The translations under genes were made by a program, and so were the position numbers. The notes under the pieces were generated by a model. That model saw only the letters and a list, made by a program, of their open reading frames with translations, made no database searches and was not told the DNA's origin. This document shows positions 13,495 through 25,842 of a DNA stretch of 64,000 nt, one piece after another. Numbering within the stretch: position 1 is the stretch's first letter; each line of letters opens with the position of its first letter. The stretch comes from Bifiguratus adelaidae. Lineage: Eukaryota; Mucoromycota; Endogonomycetes; Endogonales. The stretch spans positions 62,001 to 126,000 of the forward strand of contig MVBO01000018.1 of assembly GCA_002261195.1 (NCBI GenBank), in the 5' to 3' direction.

Positions 13495-13852
13495 TCCGCG
13501 CAAACGCCTCTAAAAGTGCAGCGCACAACAAGTAAGAAACCAACCGACAAATGCCCAAGGAATTAGCAGAAACAAGCAACGACGACAAATGCGCGTTTAC
13601 ACCGCGATGGCTCACAGTGAAAAGAGGTGACGCGATCACCTCCAGTGACTGGGGCATGCATATCATGGTCACACGATAGATGCTTCCATCCAACGGACTA
13701 CTCACCTTGGCAAGGCCGTGGGAAGGATAGGCTTATGCGAGGATGTTATCTTGCAGGCTGCAGTGCCTATTCAATGGATGGTAGCGAACGTTGGCTGGAT
13801 GGATGCAACGTCACAACTCGCGTCACACAAATTCTAGGGGCCGCGTTGCTGC
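13495..13852. promoter_or_regulatory. Divergent PP1/Sec63 promoter region
   Basis: This is a 358-bp gap between two start codons. ACGTCA (TGACGT on the other strand) lies at 13808-13813, about 40 bp before the Sec63 ATG. I see no gene or RNA in the rest. Confidence 0.35.
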
Positions 13853-15450
13853 ATGGCCATGGACAGACTCCTCATGCTCCGGCTGCTGGTGTCTATAGCT
13901 CTAGTATGGTGGTTGACAAGGTTGAATGTAGACTCAGAGACTCGTTATGCTAGCAATGTCTTGGGTGTCTCTCCTGTATGTAATGGACATGAGGTGTTAC
14001 AAGGGAGACGCGTGCTAAAGCCAATGAATATATGTAGTATGCGACTGAGGCAGAGATACGCCAACAGTTTCGCCAGCTGTCTATACGACGACACCCCGAT
14101 AAAGTCCGAGATATGAACCCTGAGATAGCGCATGAGCAGTTTCTCAAATTGGCGAGCGCGTACACATTGTAAGCATGTTCTGCATGGAAAGAATTGCGGC
14201 ATTGAAGTCGACTTGGCTAGTCTTTCAAAGAACAAACGTCGACCGACGGATAGCCTAGAACAGGCACATGGCGTCTGGCGCAATGTCAAAGAGAAATCTT
14301 ACGTCTTGATACCCATTTTGATTCTGCTCGCGACATTGTATGATCTTTTGAGAAGGATGGTAGGCGATAAGCAACGTCAGCAAAGCCAAGGCTGATTTGT
14401 CCCAAGAAACCCGAGAAACCATTGATCGTGTCCCTCAAGGACAAGGACATGACTTGCTTCGAGTTGCTAGAAGATATGGACGATGTGTCCTGCTTTGGTA
14501 AGATGCGTGATGACAAGCTCTTGGCATAGTTGACCCCCATTAGATGTATTTCTGGCCCTGTCGACGAGCAGTGCCTTCGCAAATGTACAAGTTGGCGATG
14601 ACTTCATTGCACTCATGCTCGTGCAGAAAGCGCTGTCCACCTCCATATATGCACATGATTATCTTGGATTAATGAGTGAGGTTCGCAATCACCCAGCCAT
14701 GGATGAACTCAATGCGGTTTACTCAATATTCCTAAGATTTCTACCATGACGCAAAAAAAGGTGCTGCTGCTCCTCTATGCCCACCTTGAGCGTATAGAGC
14801 TTGGCGACGACAAGTTGATTAAAGGTCAGTCTGAGCATGATGTAACATTCCGATAACCTATTCTCGAAACCCGGTTCTAACCCTATTTATTGCTAGACCA
14901 ACAATGCATCGTTCTCACGGCAAGCAAATTAGTACACGCATGGATTGACCAACAAGTGGATCTGACGTGGACAAGTCCGAGCATCCACCCCGTACTTGTC
15001 TGCAGCCAATGTATACGTCAAGCCGTGCACCCTCGTAACAAGACGCAGCAAGAAAGCGCAACTCTGTCGCTGAATGTGAAACAGCTCCTGTTTAGGCGAC
15101 GCAATGACCAAGGTCGTACAGTACATGACATTAAAATGGTCTCGACAGTGTCGGACAGGAAATCTCCGCTAGTTCCGGCCGATGCTCCAGGCCATCATGG
15201 CATAGACAGTGGCACCGGGGGTCAATGGTACCTCATGGTGCAAGCCTATACACCGCATACGACCAAGATATTTCTCTTGACTCGCGAAGACACCCTCCAA
15301 TTCACACTCAAAGACTACAGCTACTTCACGCTCTGGCTGCGCTGCGATACCAATCTAGGCTTAGACTTGTCCTTCGATCTCGCGATAGAATCCAGCCCCG
15401 TGCCTATTGTTTCCACTCGGGCTCCATGGAATGGCGTGCGCGTGGCTTGA
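13853..15450 (+). CDS. SEC63: Sec63-like ER translocon J-protein, short and divergent
   Basis: Sec63 is the ER membrane J-protein that recruits BiP/Kar2 to the Sec61 channel for post-translational import. Seven exons give 424 residues (13853-13975, 14038-14168, 14221-14359, 14407-14497, 14544-14716, 14761-14824, 14897-15450). In order there is a membrane segment (LLVSIALVWWLTRL), a J domain with the HPD motif (SIRRHPDKVRD), a second membrane segment (YVLIPILILLATLYDLL), a Brl-like helical region (VLLLLYAHLERIEL, DQQCIVLTASKL) and a Brl C-terminal beta region (WYLMVQAYTPHTTKIFLL, LWLRCDTNLGLDLSFDLAI). Yeast Sec63 is about 660 residues. This one lacks the first membrane span, the GxPDGPQ stretch after the J domain, and the acidic tail that binds Sec62. 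Several exon joins are inferred, including a GTTTAC donor at 14717. Confidence 0.75.
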
Positions 15451-15573
15451 TCGCGTGAATGGTCAGGTTTGGAAGGATCGACCAGGGGGATATTGGACGC
15501 AGGTTCCCTTCTTAGAATAGACATTGGCTCGGGGGGTTGACTTTTTGGTGTCTTTTCCTTTTTGCTCTGTCAA

Positions 15574-17359
15574 ATGGCGCTGCTGGAGCGTCCCAAACAA
15601 AAGAAGAAAGTGAGTCGTTGGGCTGGGCTTTTCTTGTACTTACAGTCGTAGTCGGACCTTGAACGCTTAGCTAGCGAAACCTTTGACGAATATCCAGAGA
15701 TTGAGTTTGAACATATCACACCTCCACCGCTGTTTAGTGAACCTCTCTTCGCCATGACTGGGGATCGTGATGCCGAACAACTGCGAGATGCCTTGTCAAC
15801 TCAGGCAAGTGGACACAAGTGTACACACTATACCGCGCTTTGCTGACCCTGACTGTATAGGAGGTTGTCAAGTCACTAGAGTCCTTAAAGTATGTGGGAT
15901 TATTGGCACTGGATAGTCTGTTGCGGCAAATCGTCAATGATCATGAGGTTGGCCACTCTCGGGAACGGACAGTATCTGGAAGTCTTCGAAAGAGTTTCCG
16001 ACGCATGTCAGATAGTTCTCTGCACGACAAGGAAACAGTGACCGCTGCCGTCCTTGGCGCCGGCAGAGGAGATATATTGGGGTCCATTGCCGCCAATGCA
16101 CACAAGATTGCGCCTTCTGGTGGGGTAGACATGCGACGAGCGGAATCCCCACCGGCTAATCCTACATTATACGAAGTTCAAGAACGATTGGACGCCAACG
16201 CGCCATTAGAACGAGGAGATGATTACAACTTGGCGTGCGCTCTGGCTGCTTTGCTCAACTACATTTATACCATCATCGAATTGCTCGAAAAGCATCAGGC
16301 AGCGGATCCGGACGCCATCACCGTGCAGCCCGAAGCGACGCCACTGCAAACATTCAATGTCTACACAGCCCTGTGTCAGGAGCTCTCATCACTACAATCA
16401 CAACGGCCAATGATGTCTGCCAGTCCCCTACAAGAATGCGTGGCGCTATGGAATGAAATTGATCGCTTGATGATCATTGTCACCAGACTCGCTCAAGATC
16501 GCCCAGCAAGCGATATCCTCCCCACCTATTCCGACCTTTCTTCCCACCTTAATGATAACGAAAAGCACAATCTCCCCGACTACGCCCGTGACCCGGAAAA
16601 GACGCATCGAGACTTGGAGAACGTCTTGCTCGCGATAGAACGCGTCATCAGTGTCGCGCCAAGGCTCAACAATCAGTGTGTTGAACTGACCGAAGAGCAG
16701 GCAAAACTGCTGGCCACGCACGTGGTGTGCAAAGCTGTGAACGGCTTATCTCTCGATAGACGATCTAGTACGGACTCCATCATGAAATACGCTACCATCA
16801 ACATTCTGGTTGAGCAGATCACCAAATCTGCCAAGCGAAGTCTCAATAATCAGCGAGTAGAGTTATCACAGCAACAAGTGCAACGATTCGAGATTGCTAA
16901 GCTCAATGGCATTCTTGAACGCATCGAGAAGGGGCGATTCAAGCATCAGGTAAACTTGACCATGCCATTTGGACGAAACGGCCGACTTACACGCCTCTCT
17001 ACCTGCAGGACTGGCTATCTCCTGAGCAAAGGTTGCTGGAAGATATGACCGAGCTCACAAATACCCTCAATAGTATAGAGGACCCGAAAATGGTCGCTCA
17101 ACGATTCATTCTCTCCGATAACAAGGAGATGAACATGCAAATCAATGCCGTCATGCAGAAGGTCGACAGATCCTCTACCCGACGCCTGGATAATCAAGAT
17201 GCCGAATATGTCAAACCGTCTGCCCGCAAGAAGCGCGATATGGACGACCTTGACAAGATGCTAGCGCAGTTTGAACGCATGCATTCACCGCTGGATACCC
17301 AAAGAGCCGAAGTTAAACCAAAGCTAAAAGTAATCAAAGAATCCAATGTAGTCTACTAA
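15574..17359 (+). CDS. Conserved-looking protein of unknown function, 542 residues
   Basis: I do not recognise a named family. Four exons (15574-15609, 15652-15804, 15861-16949, 17009-17359) keep one frame and give 542 mostly helical residues. The N-terminus is basic (MALLERPKQKKK) and then acidic. A Ser/Arg-rich segment (SGSLRKSFRRMSDSSL) lies near residue 100. The C-terminal half contains a related motif twice: RLNNQCVELTEEQ and SLNNQRVELSQQQ, about 60 residues apart, followed by DWLSPEQRLLEDMTELTNTL and a basic-acidic tail. The first intron must skip a CTTACAG acceptor and use the next AG 6 nt on, because the first would give TCG TAG. The second intron appears to be GC-AG (GCAAGT at 15805). 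It lies 43 bp upstream of the transporter gene on the same strand. No membrane or catalytic motif is seen. Confidence 0.75.
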
Positions 17360-17402
17360 GTGCCAAAAAGTGAAATTTGCTGCTGTATTGGCCTGTTGTT
17401 GG

Positions 17403-18996
17403 ATGAAAATGCATTGGTTCAAGTCACACCGACGGTATGCTGCCGGCATCGCAGCGTTGCTATCCGTTGTTCTCATCTGGGTTGGCTCATCCTTTCTTAT
17501 GAGTGTAAGTGCTCAGTGTATGAAGAGAATCGAGGCGCAGCCCTTACGCGTGCTTATCTCTACAGAGTCTTTTTGCCGATCGAGCCTACAACAAGCCCTT
17601 CTTTGTCACCTACCTTAATACCGCCTCGTTCTCCCTCTACTTGATACCCACATGCTTGGCTCGACGAAAGAAAGCGCCTGAGCATGCTCCTCTGGATAGC
17701 GAGCAAGTTCGGTAGGTATTTGGAGATATTCTATGCGCATTGAGCCAAAGATTGACAAAGTTGGACCACTTTAGGTTATTAACTCCACCCCAGGACGTAA
17801 GTAGAGAACATCATGCTACCTGCGAGAGAAGAAGTAGGGAAGGAAAGAGGATTGACCGACTGAATCTAGGAATTCGAAACATCTTCATCCCATCCATCCC
17901 CTCCGCCTCTCAATGCCACCGCAATGCCTCATCCAGATACCGCCAATAAGCTTTCTGCTCGCGAGGTGTGAATGTCCGCTTAAGTCGGTCATACCATTGA
18001 CTTATCCAAACCTAGACAGCCAAACTCAGCCTGACATTTTGCATGCTTTGGTTTCTCGCCAATTGGTCTACAAATTCGAGTTTGGCTTACACGACAGTTG
18101 GCAGTAGTACTATACTGTCATCTATGAGCGGTAAGACATGAGGCTGAGAGTGATATTAATGCTTAATCACCTTCTTAAGGCTTGTTCACGCTCGCGATCG
18201 GATCTTGGTTTAAGATCGAGACATTCAACATGGTCAAGCTTGCGGCCGTCTTGATCACGTACGTGTCGAATGAGTGATGATGTTTTGCGCTCATCAAGGC
18301 TTAGCCTTCTCGGTGTCATCCTCGTTTCCCATGATGGGCCCGCGATACCCTCTGATCCCATCCCATCTATACCTACACCTGCTTCCTCCACCTTACTCGG
18401 TGACATGCTTGCCCTCATTGGTGCATTCTTTTACGGATGCTATACAGTATTGCTCAAATTACGAATCAAAGATGAAAGTCGCGTGGATATGCCGCTCTTT
18501 TTTGGATTCGTTGGCGCGTTTAATGTGGTCCTACTATGGCCAGTCTTTGGACTGTTGCATGTGCTGGGTATAGAGCAGTTTGCTTTGCCGTCTACAGGTA
18601 CCATCTGGGGAATGGTCATTATCAATGCGCTGATAGGCACCTTTTTGTAAGTGCACACCTAGCCCAGTTCCTGCTCGGAATGCTCATATAGTTTTCAGGT
18701 CTGATTACATGTGGTTGTTAGCAGTGCTCATGACCTCACCTCTAGTTGTTACTCTGGGTCTTTCCCTCACTGTAAGTATTGCACGAATCCTTTGGTGATG
18801 CATATTCATCTTGCTTCGTCAGATACCTTTGGCACTGATTGGCGATTTGGTGTTTAAGCAAATCTTACCGGATGTACAATACTGGTGTGGAGCCATCTTG
18901 GTCATCCTAGGATTCCTTGGCGTCAATGGAGCTGTTCTCAATGAGCATGAAACCGCTGAATCGGTCGCTATTCATGAGAATGACCTTGACGAATAG
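17403..18996 (+). CDS. SLC35F-type membrane transporter (DMT superfamily)
   Basis: This is a multi-pass membrane protein of the drug/metabolite transporter superfamily, closest in my reading to SLC35F5 and the yeast vacuolar protein Yml018c; its substrate is unknown. It starts MKMHWFKSHRRYAAG, then a first membrane helix (IAALLSVVLIWVGSSFLM). Later segments include TFCMLWFLANWSTNSSLAYT, ALIGAFFYGCYTVLLKLRI (typical of the second EamA half), FFGFVGAFNVVLLWPVFGLL, and SDYMWLLAVLMTSPLVVTLG followed by LVFKQILPDVQYWCGAILVI. A Pro/Ser/Thr-rich cytosolic loop separates the first two helices from the rest. The C-terminus is acidic (IHENDLDE). About eight short introns are present. The ATG at 17403 is preferred because the frame upstream opens only with GTG. 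Confidence 0.82.
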
Positions 18997-19232
18997 ACGC
19001 AGTAATAGAAGGTTACATTGTAAACAGGGCATATTTGGAGCGTCAAATAATCTCATTAAACCTTGAGTAATGTACAGCTTGACACATCAAAAGATAAGAT
19101 TGGAAAGGAGAAAGTCGTAGAAGGCTCAAGAGAAGAGCGTGAGAAAGCGTGGCAATATTCTACCCAACATGTTAAAGGTATGAAAAGCCTTGAGCGCAGA
19201 CCAACGCGAGGCTTGTCGGCAAGACACATCAT

Positions 19233-20044
<812 letters not shown>

Positions 20045-20155
20045 GAAGTGAAGGAAGAAGGATAGCCAGCAAGTGACAAGGAAATTTGACGTCATCAAAT
20101 TCGGTGCGTCATATTGGACGCGTTCATTCATTACGCGCTTGCTTCTTTGTCTGCC
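20045..20155. promoter_or_regulatory. Bidirectional Rab8/Nic96 promoter with a perfect TGACGTCA
   Basis: Only 111 bp separate the two start codons. The palindrome TGACGTCA sits at 20087-20094, 43 bp from the Rab8 ATG and 62 bp from the Nic96 ATG. Being symmetrical and central, it could serve both genes. That is inference. Confidence 0.5.
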
Positions 20156-23100
20156 ATGGCACCTGGTCCATCGTTGGCACAGCTCTTGGAGCAATCCAAG
20201 AGGCTGACGACACAGATTGTGGACCCAGAGATTCCTCAGATTGAGAGAGGACTGGAACAAATTGAGAATCAATCGCGGAAATTAGTATCATTGTCGCATC
20301 GACAGGAGCAGGAAGGTGCAGACACGCGAGCGTAAGTGGTGATACGCGGCCACTCTTGTTACAGGCGCCTCATTCTGAGATGGTCTAGGCATTACTTTTT
20401 GGCCTCTGGAGGAGTCAATGCACACCAGCTGTCCAAGAATCTCAACACGATCAACTTCTCTACCACCTTTGAACCTGCTCAGCCAACCTATGATACAGAC
20501 ATTGAGGTATGCTACAGATCGTCGCCTGCGCACTTGCGCGAATCGGTCCTGGAAAGTGAGAGCTTAATGACGCTATAGGGGTTCTTGAGACAGCAACAGG
20601 ATCTCATCATTATGAACACAGTTGAAGAAAGTCGTCGACGGGTGTGTTATTTGGATCGTCATTGCGCTCGTGCTTGCTCTAATACTAACCCTGACCAGAC
20701 GCTAGAAGCCTTTGAAAAGTCATTTGAGCAATATCTGTATAATGATTGGGATCAAATGCGAAAGGATATATTTGCGGAACTTGGAGAATCGGGTGCCGCT
20801 GGCGAATCGAGCGGCTTCTCTGAACCTGTTACCGGCGTTGGTATGAAAGACATAACGGTATATACCTTGGAATATGGTTTGTCCAACAATTGCTTACATC
20901 GTGTCATAGCATACTCAGTCATCTGCTGTTCGGGCAAGAGTGTCTGCGTATGCGGAGGTCATTCGCAACTTGAACGACAACCGGCTGACGCATACTGAAA
21001 TCGGTATTGTCAATGCCTGTAAAAGCGTTCTAGATCAACTTGGAGACTCGGTATGTGAATTGTGCTTGACAACGCATCACAGTAATATTCATTATTTTGT
21101 TCTAGCGATCGACGCCATTGGCGGAGTCGTTCCAGATGCTAGCTTCCGTCATTCATGAGCGGCGTACCGTGAATGGAGAGCTTAGAGGCGAAGCCTTAAA
21201 TGAAGCTGAATATGCACAAGCATATTTGGACTCGCATCACGACTCATTGGAGAGGCGACGCTTGCGCATGACATTCGTCAAGGGAGCCATTCAATACATG
21301 GAAGACAGGTTGGTCCTGGAGTTTGTCATACATCTCACTTCTGACGTCGGCTTTCAGTTTTATGGCATATGTCGATAAGGCGATTGCTTCCAATCCCCAC
21401 GAAGCCAACCTTGGAGGGGTTCCCTCAATTCACAACAAGATTACAGCATATCTCAATGTTAAGTTCAAAAGGCTTGGTGCTTGGAACAAGCCAAATTTGG
21501 AGGTATGCGTCTTTCTCCTCGTCATGCATCGTGCGCTAACGGATTTGATAAGATTGTCAACAATGTCCCTATATGGGCTCATTTATTTTATCTCATCCGT
21601 GGAGGCCATGGCAAAGCTGCTTTAGCCTTCGCACGAGAGAACGAAGCTCAGCTTGCGAAGTTAGAACAAGGCTTCCTTTTGTACCTGCAAGCATATATGG
21701 ATAGTGATGACCATAGGTTAGTTCTGCCCTGATAAGTCAGCAATGTGGCACTTACATCACCTAGGCTGCCTAAAAACTTACGAGATAGCCTCCTAGCCGA
21801 TTATAACCAACGCTTGCGGTATCTGAGCGATTCTAGTGATCCGTTCAAGCTAGCTTTATACAAAATAATCGGCCGTTGCGAGATTCGAAAGAAGGCCAGT
21901 CCAGATGTCATTCCCTCATGGCAAGACTACTTGTGGTTGCAGGTATGTTCAACCCATAGCCTTCAACTTCCGGACGTTTTAACACCCATATTCCAGCTGA
22001 CGCTCGTCAGAGAAACCGAGTACGAACAAAATCCTCAAGATCGTTATACCCTGCATGACTTGCAAGCATCTATTCTCAAGGCGGGTCCACAACATTATGA
22101 TCGCAAAGGCGATGACCCATTTGCTTACTTGCAAAACCTCATTTTGACTGCTCAATTTGAAAGAGTGAGTAGTGAGCCTTATGAAGATATATCGGACGTG
22201 CGAACAATTTACCCTACGCATCTTAGGCTGTCGCATATTTGTACACTATTGAACAATATCAGCTTGACGCTGTGCATCTCGCGATATGCTTGGCCTATTA
22301 CGGACTTATTCACCTTCCAAGTAGCCCCAATAGCTCAGACTCTGGTCTCTGTAAGTCTCTCTCGTCGCATGCCAGTCCAGCCCGTATTAAAATCGTGATA
22401 CAGTCTCCGTAGGACAAGAGAACCAAGGCAACGAGATCTCGCAGCTAGACTTCACGTCGCTCATTTACGAATACACACGACAATTCCCAGCGGTTGAAGC
22501 AGAGAAAGCACTACATTACTTGTATCTCTTATGTCTCTTCGATGGTCATCAAGGCATGATTGGCCGGGAACAAGTCAAGCTCTGTCATCGATACATTCGA
22601 GACCTCATTCTTGAGTCGCGAGAGTTCGTAACTTTGTTGGGTGAAGATAGACCTGAAGGCAGAGTGGTAGGTTGCAAACGAAAATTCAGCTTTTCCAAGA
22701 AAAAATATTGAACCTTTGTCGCAGCCTGGAGTCATTGAGAAATATCTAGATCTCATCAAGATTGCCAACACCAGGGAATTTTTGAATCAGATCACGAAAC
22801 AAGCTGCGGAGAAAAGCAATGTGGATGGGCGTTTCAAAGATGCGGTTGCCATGTACAACCTTGCTGAGGTATGATTCAACCCTGCGCCGAATAGCAAGAC
22901 TGACGTGTGCCATAGGACTATAACAGTGTCGTAGCGGTCATCAACAAACATTTGGGCGACGCTTTGCTTCGACCAAATATGAAGTGGTCTTCCACCGCTA
23001 GTGAAGGCTCCGCAGAGGACGTCAAAAATCAAGCCGAGATGATTATGAAGTACTACGAAAAAGATGCCTACAAGTGGTCGCAAATCACAGATCAAAATCG

Positions 23101-23639
23101 GGAAACTTGTGTACAACTATGTCTGCTGTTACAAGCAATGAAAAAGTATGCCGAGGGAGAATATTCGTCAGCTTTGGAGGTAAGACGCCCTTTTGATATC
23201 ATCTCAATCCTCATTTCGCTTTTTAGGGTATCCGCTCCACGAATTTGATTCCCTTGGATGGCGATATGTCCTTGATGGTAAGGAAAGCGGAGGAATATCG
23301 CTTGCATGAGGAAGCCATCGCGAGAACATTCCCCGAAATCCTTGTGACCACCATGACCATCTTGCACAAAAAGTTCACCGAGCTCAAGAAAGGTCCGTAT
23401 GGCGATCTATCTCGACAGAACGTAAGTAGCTTAAGGTAATGGGATATTTGACTAAATGAACTTTCAGAATCTGGCTCATATACGAAGACAAGCGCGTAAT
23501 GTGATGATCTTCGCCGGAATGATCCGGTATCGCATGCCTGCCGACACTTATGCTCGTCTCAACCGGTAAGATCTGTCATGCAATACCAGGGATGTTCAGC
23601 TAACACCTGCATTTCAGCATGGATGTGTATATGAACTAG
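20156..23639 (+). CDS. NIC96: Nucleoporin Nic96/Nup93
   Basis: This is a scaffold nucleoporin of the inner ring of the nuclear pore; its N-terminal coiled coil anchors the Nsp1-Nup49-Nup57 channel complex. It begins MAPGPSLAQLLEQSKRL with a heptad-like region and continues with ASGGVNAHQLSKNLNTINF, a conserved Nup93 element. The helical solenoid follows, with IPIWAHLFYLIRGG-like sequence (here VPIWAHLFYLIRGGHGKAAL), DYLWLQLTLVRE, GDDPFAYLQNLILTAQFERA and a C-terminus ending in a short exon, MDVYMN. At least a dozen short introns are present. The stop is at 23637-23639. Some small exons in the middle (22190-22420) were not resolved base by base. Confidence 0.92.
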
Positions 23640-23710
23640 AATAGACAATCTTATTCGAGACAATGTACTCTTTGTAACATGAACATTAGCTGGACGCAAC
23701 AAGTCGTTTG

Positions 23711-25321
23711 CTAAGCCTGATGGTATACAATTCGATTTGGCGTCTTGCTAGGCACGTTCTTGACTTGTCCGGAAGTGGCAGCCGTTTGGATGTACTTGTA
23801 TAGACTGAATTGGCTCGAAAATGAGCGTTCCGAGAGAACGAGAGCAGCGACGCCAGCAGCATGAGGACTGGCCATGCTGGTTCCAGACATACTTGCTGTC
23901 GATGTCGTCGAATCGAAGTAATCAGATACAACGTTCACACCAGGTGCTAATGCCGAGACGCATTGTCCAAAGCATGATACGCTATCAAATTGATCCTTAT
24001 CGTCAATGCTGCCTAGGGTGAAGACATTCGCGTCTCCAGCCGGAAGGTAATCGCAGGCGTTGGTTCCGGAATTTCCTGCTGCGGCGAACATGGGCAGACC
24101 TTGCTTGGCCACTTGATTCAAAGCATTCGCTAACGACCTGGCGCCTGAATACGTCTTTGGAATACCAAGTGACATATTGATGACCGATTTGCCAGACTGG
24201 GCGTGTTGCATGGCCCAGCCAATACCTTTGATAAGCCCTGAAACCGTACCTTGACCGTGTTCATTCAGCACTTGAACGGATACAATCTTGGCCTTCTTTG
24301 CGACACCGTACTTTTTGCCGGCAATGATGCCTGCCACGTGGGTTCTATGACCTCCGCCCTTGTTTTGAGCTCCATAGACACTGTAGCTCCAGCTAGTGCG
24401 ACCTCCAAAATCTACGTGGTTTACGTAGACGCCGTCATCAATCACGTAGACGGTTACACCAGAGCCAACCTTCGCGCCAAAGACGTAGTTGCCTCGTGTA
24501 GTCAGACGGCGATTGGATATGCGAAGTAGGTTCCAGGGAGCATTCGCTTCATACGTGGACGCAGGTGTTGTAGCAGCATTCTTTGCCGACTTATAGGTTG
24601 AACCATGCTTTTTAGAGGTGGATGTCGCCTTGCTGTGAACCTTCGCAGATTTCGACGTAGTCTTCTTGTGTGACTTCGCAGTTTGTTTGTTGATCTTGGT
24701 CGGTTGGGCCTGTTTGGACGCTTTGTGGGTACTTTTGTGAGATGCTCTAGTGCTTGCTGCTGCCTTATGAGCATGGGCGGTGCTGTGCGGTACAGAGACC
24801 TTGGCATGGACTTTGGAAGCACGAGTTGAAACCTTCAAAAGCATACCTGCTTTGCCAAAGGCACCGTCAGCAACATGATGTGGCGTTGGCAAAGCGAAAG
24901 TAAAGGAGGTATCTTGCTCCACATTGAGTACCTTGTCTTTGAAAGCACTCAAAATGTCGTCAAGGTGTGATTTTGTCGCCTTGACATGCAACGCCTGATA
25001 ATTCCCAATCTTGACTTGGTCCATCATCTTCACCGGTTTCTCATGCTCGGAGAAGGCAGTGACATTATGCCCAAACTCTTGCATGCCGGAAATAACCTTA
25101 TGGAAGACATCGTCAACATGTTGTTGAAAGGATTGAACGAAGGACTGCAACTCCGTCTGGGGATGCAATTGAACGATGTATTCATTTGGCACTGGTTTAC
25201 CTGAGTGAGCAACAGGATATTGACCAGCAACTGCCAGAAAGGAGCCGCACAGTAGTGTCAGTGCAAGAATTACATCAACTTGAGTCAAATCGAGTGGAAG
25301 GGGAAGGAAAAGGGAGTGCAA
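23711..25321 (-). CDS. Secreted subtilisin-like serine protease (proteinase K family)
   Basis: This is an extracellular or vacuolar S8 peptidase with its own inhibitor prodomain. A hydrophobic signal (VILALTLLCGSFLAVAG) is followed by an I9 prodomain starting NEYIVQLHP. A linker of about 100 residues, rich in Lys, Ser, Thr, Ala and His (repeated SKxHK and THK motifs), comes next. The catalytic domain has Asp in YVIDDGVYVNHVDFGG, His in GGHRTHVAGIIAGKKYG (family usual GHGTH), the oxyanion Asn in AAAGNSGTNACDYLPA and Ser in MSGTSMASPHAAGVAALV. No intron is seen. The start is unresolved: no in-frame ATG lies upstream, and the frame opens only with TTG at 25321. An ATG at 25275-25273 sits exactly before the signal peptide but one base out of frame. 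Either a 5' exon is missed or the sequence has a 1-nt change here. Confidence 0.88.
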   Translation of the reverse strand: MHSLFLPLPLDLTQVDVILALTLLCGSFLAVAGQYPVAHSGKPVPNEYIVQLHPQTELQSFVQSFQQHVDDVFHKVISGMQEFGHNVTAFSEHEKPVKMMDQVKIGNYQALHVKATKSHLDDILSAFKDKVLNVEQDTSFTFALPTPHHVADGAFGKAGMLLKVSTRASKVHAKVSVPHSTAHAHKAAASTRASHKSTHKASKQAQPTKINKQTAKSHKKTTSKSAKVHSKATSTSKKHGSTYKSAKNAATTPASTYEANAPWNLLRISNRRLTTRGNYVFGAKVGSGVTVYVIDDGVYVNHVDFGGRTSWSYSVYGAQNKGGGHRTHVAGIIAGKKYGVAKKAKIVSVQVLNEHGQGTVSGLIKGIGWAMQHAQSGKSVINMSLGIPKTYSGARSLANALNQVAKQGLPMFAAAGNSGTNACDYLPAGDANVFTLGSIDDKDQFDSVSCFGQCVSALAPGVNVVSDYFDSTTSTASMSGTSMASPHAAGVAALVLSERSFSSQFSLYKYIQTAATSGQVKNVPSKTPNRIVYHQA

Positions 25322-25842
25322 AGTACAACACTTTGACGAACAGCGAGAAGAAACCCAAGGACGCGAAATATTACAAATTTCCTTTTGGGGCTAACTTGAT
25401 CTTGGCGTTAGATCACGTTCCCGGGAAAGACTCTGCGCGTAAAGCAGTCAGATGCCTGGGACTTTGATGAGCATCATACAGTAGTAACAGTATCGCGAAG
25501 CAGTGGGGAAGGTTGAATGATGACATTGCCTGTGAAGACCGGTAGTAGATCGTGGTGGAAGGCTATACCTTCTGTGAACGTTTGCTTCTAGCCATTGACC
25601 CTTGGATCATCTGGCACCACGGTGATGCAAATCTACAGTCGCCCTACTTTGACGTTGTAACATTGAAGGATCTCCGGCCATCCAATACCCGAGAGGTGCA
25701 CCAGTACGGATCAACACTCCTGGCAAGGAAGGACAAATCAAACAAGGCAAACCGGCTTCGTGTTTGCAAGGCACGTATATTTTCATGAAATGATAATCAA
25801 AGACTACATCGTTGCAAATGTCTACCACGCAGCGAGACCATC
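25322..25842. other. Intergenic stretch between subtilase and small secreted gene
   Basis: This is about 520 bp, upstream of the subtilase and downstream of the small secreted protein gene. The part next to the subtilase contains a CT-rich tract (minus strand). Only short open frames are present and none looks coding. A missing first exon of the subtilase could lie here. Confidence 0.4.

Noticed and set aside
14697-14780. Apparent frameshift in Sec63 near the A7 run
   Set aside because: A 44-nt intron (14717-14760, GTTTAC..AAG, with CATGAC branch-like site) joins the two frames in phase, so no frameshift is needed.
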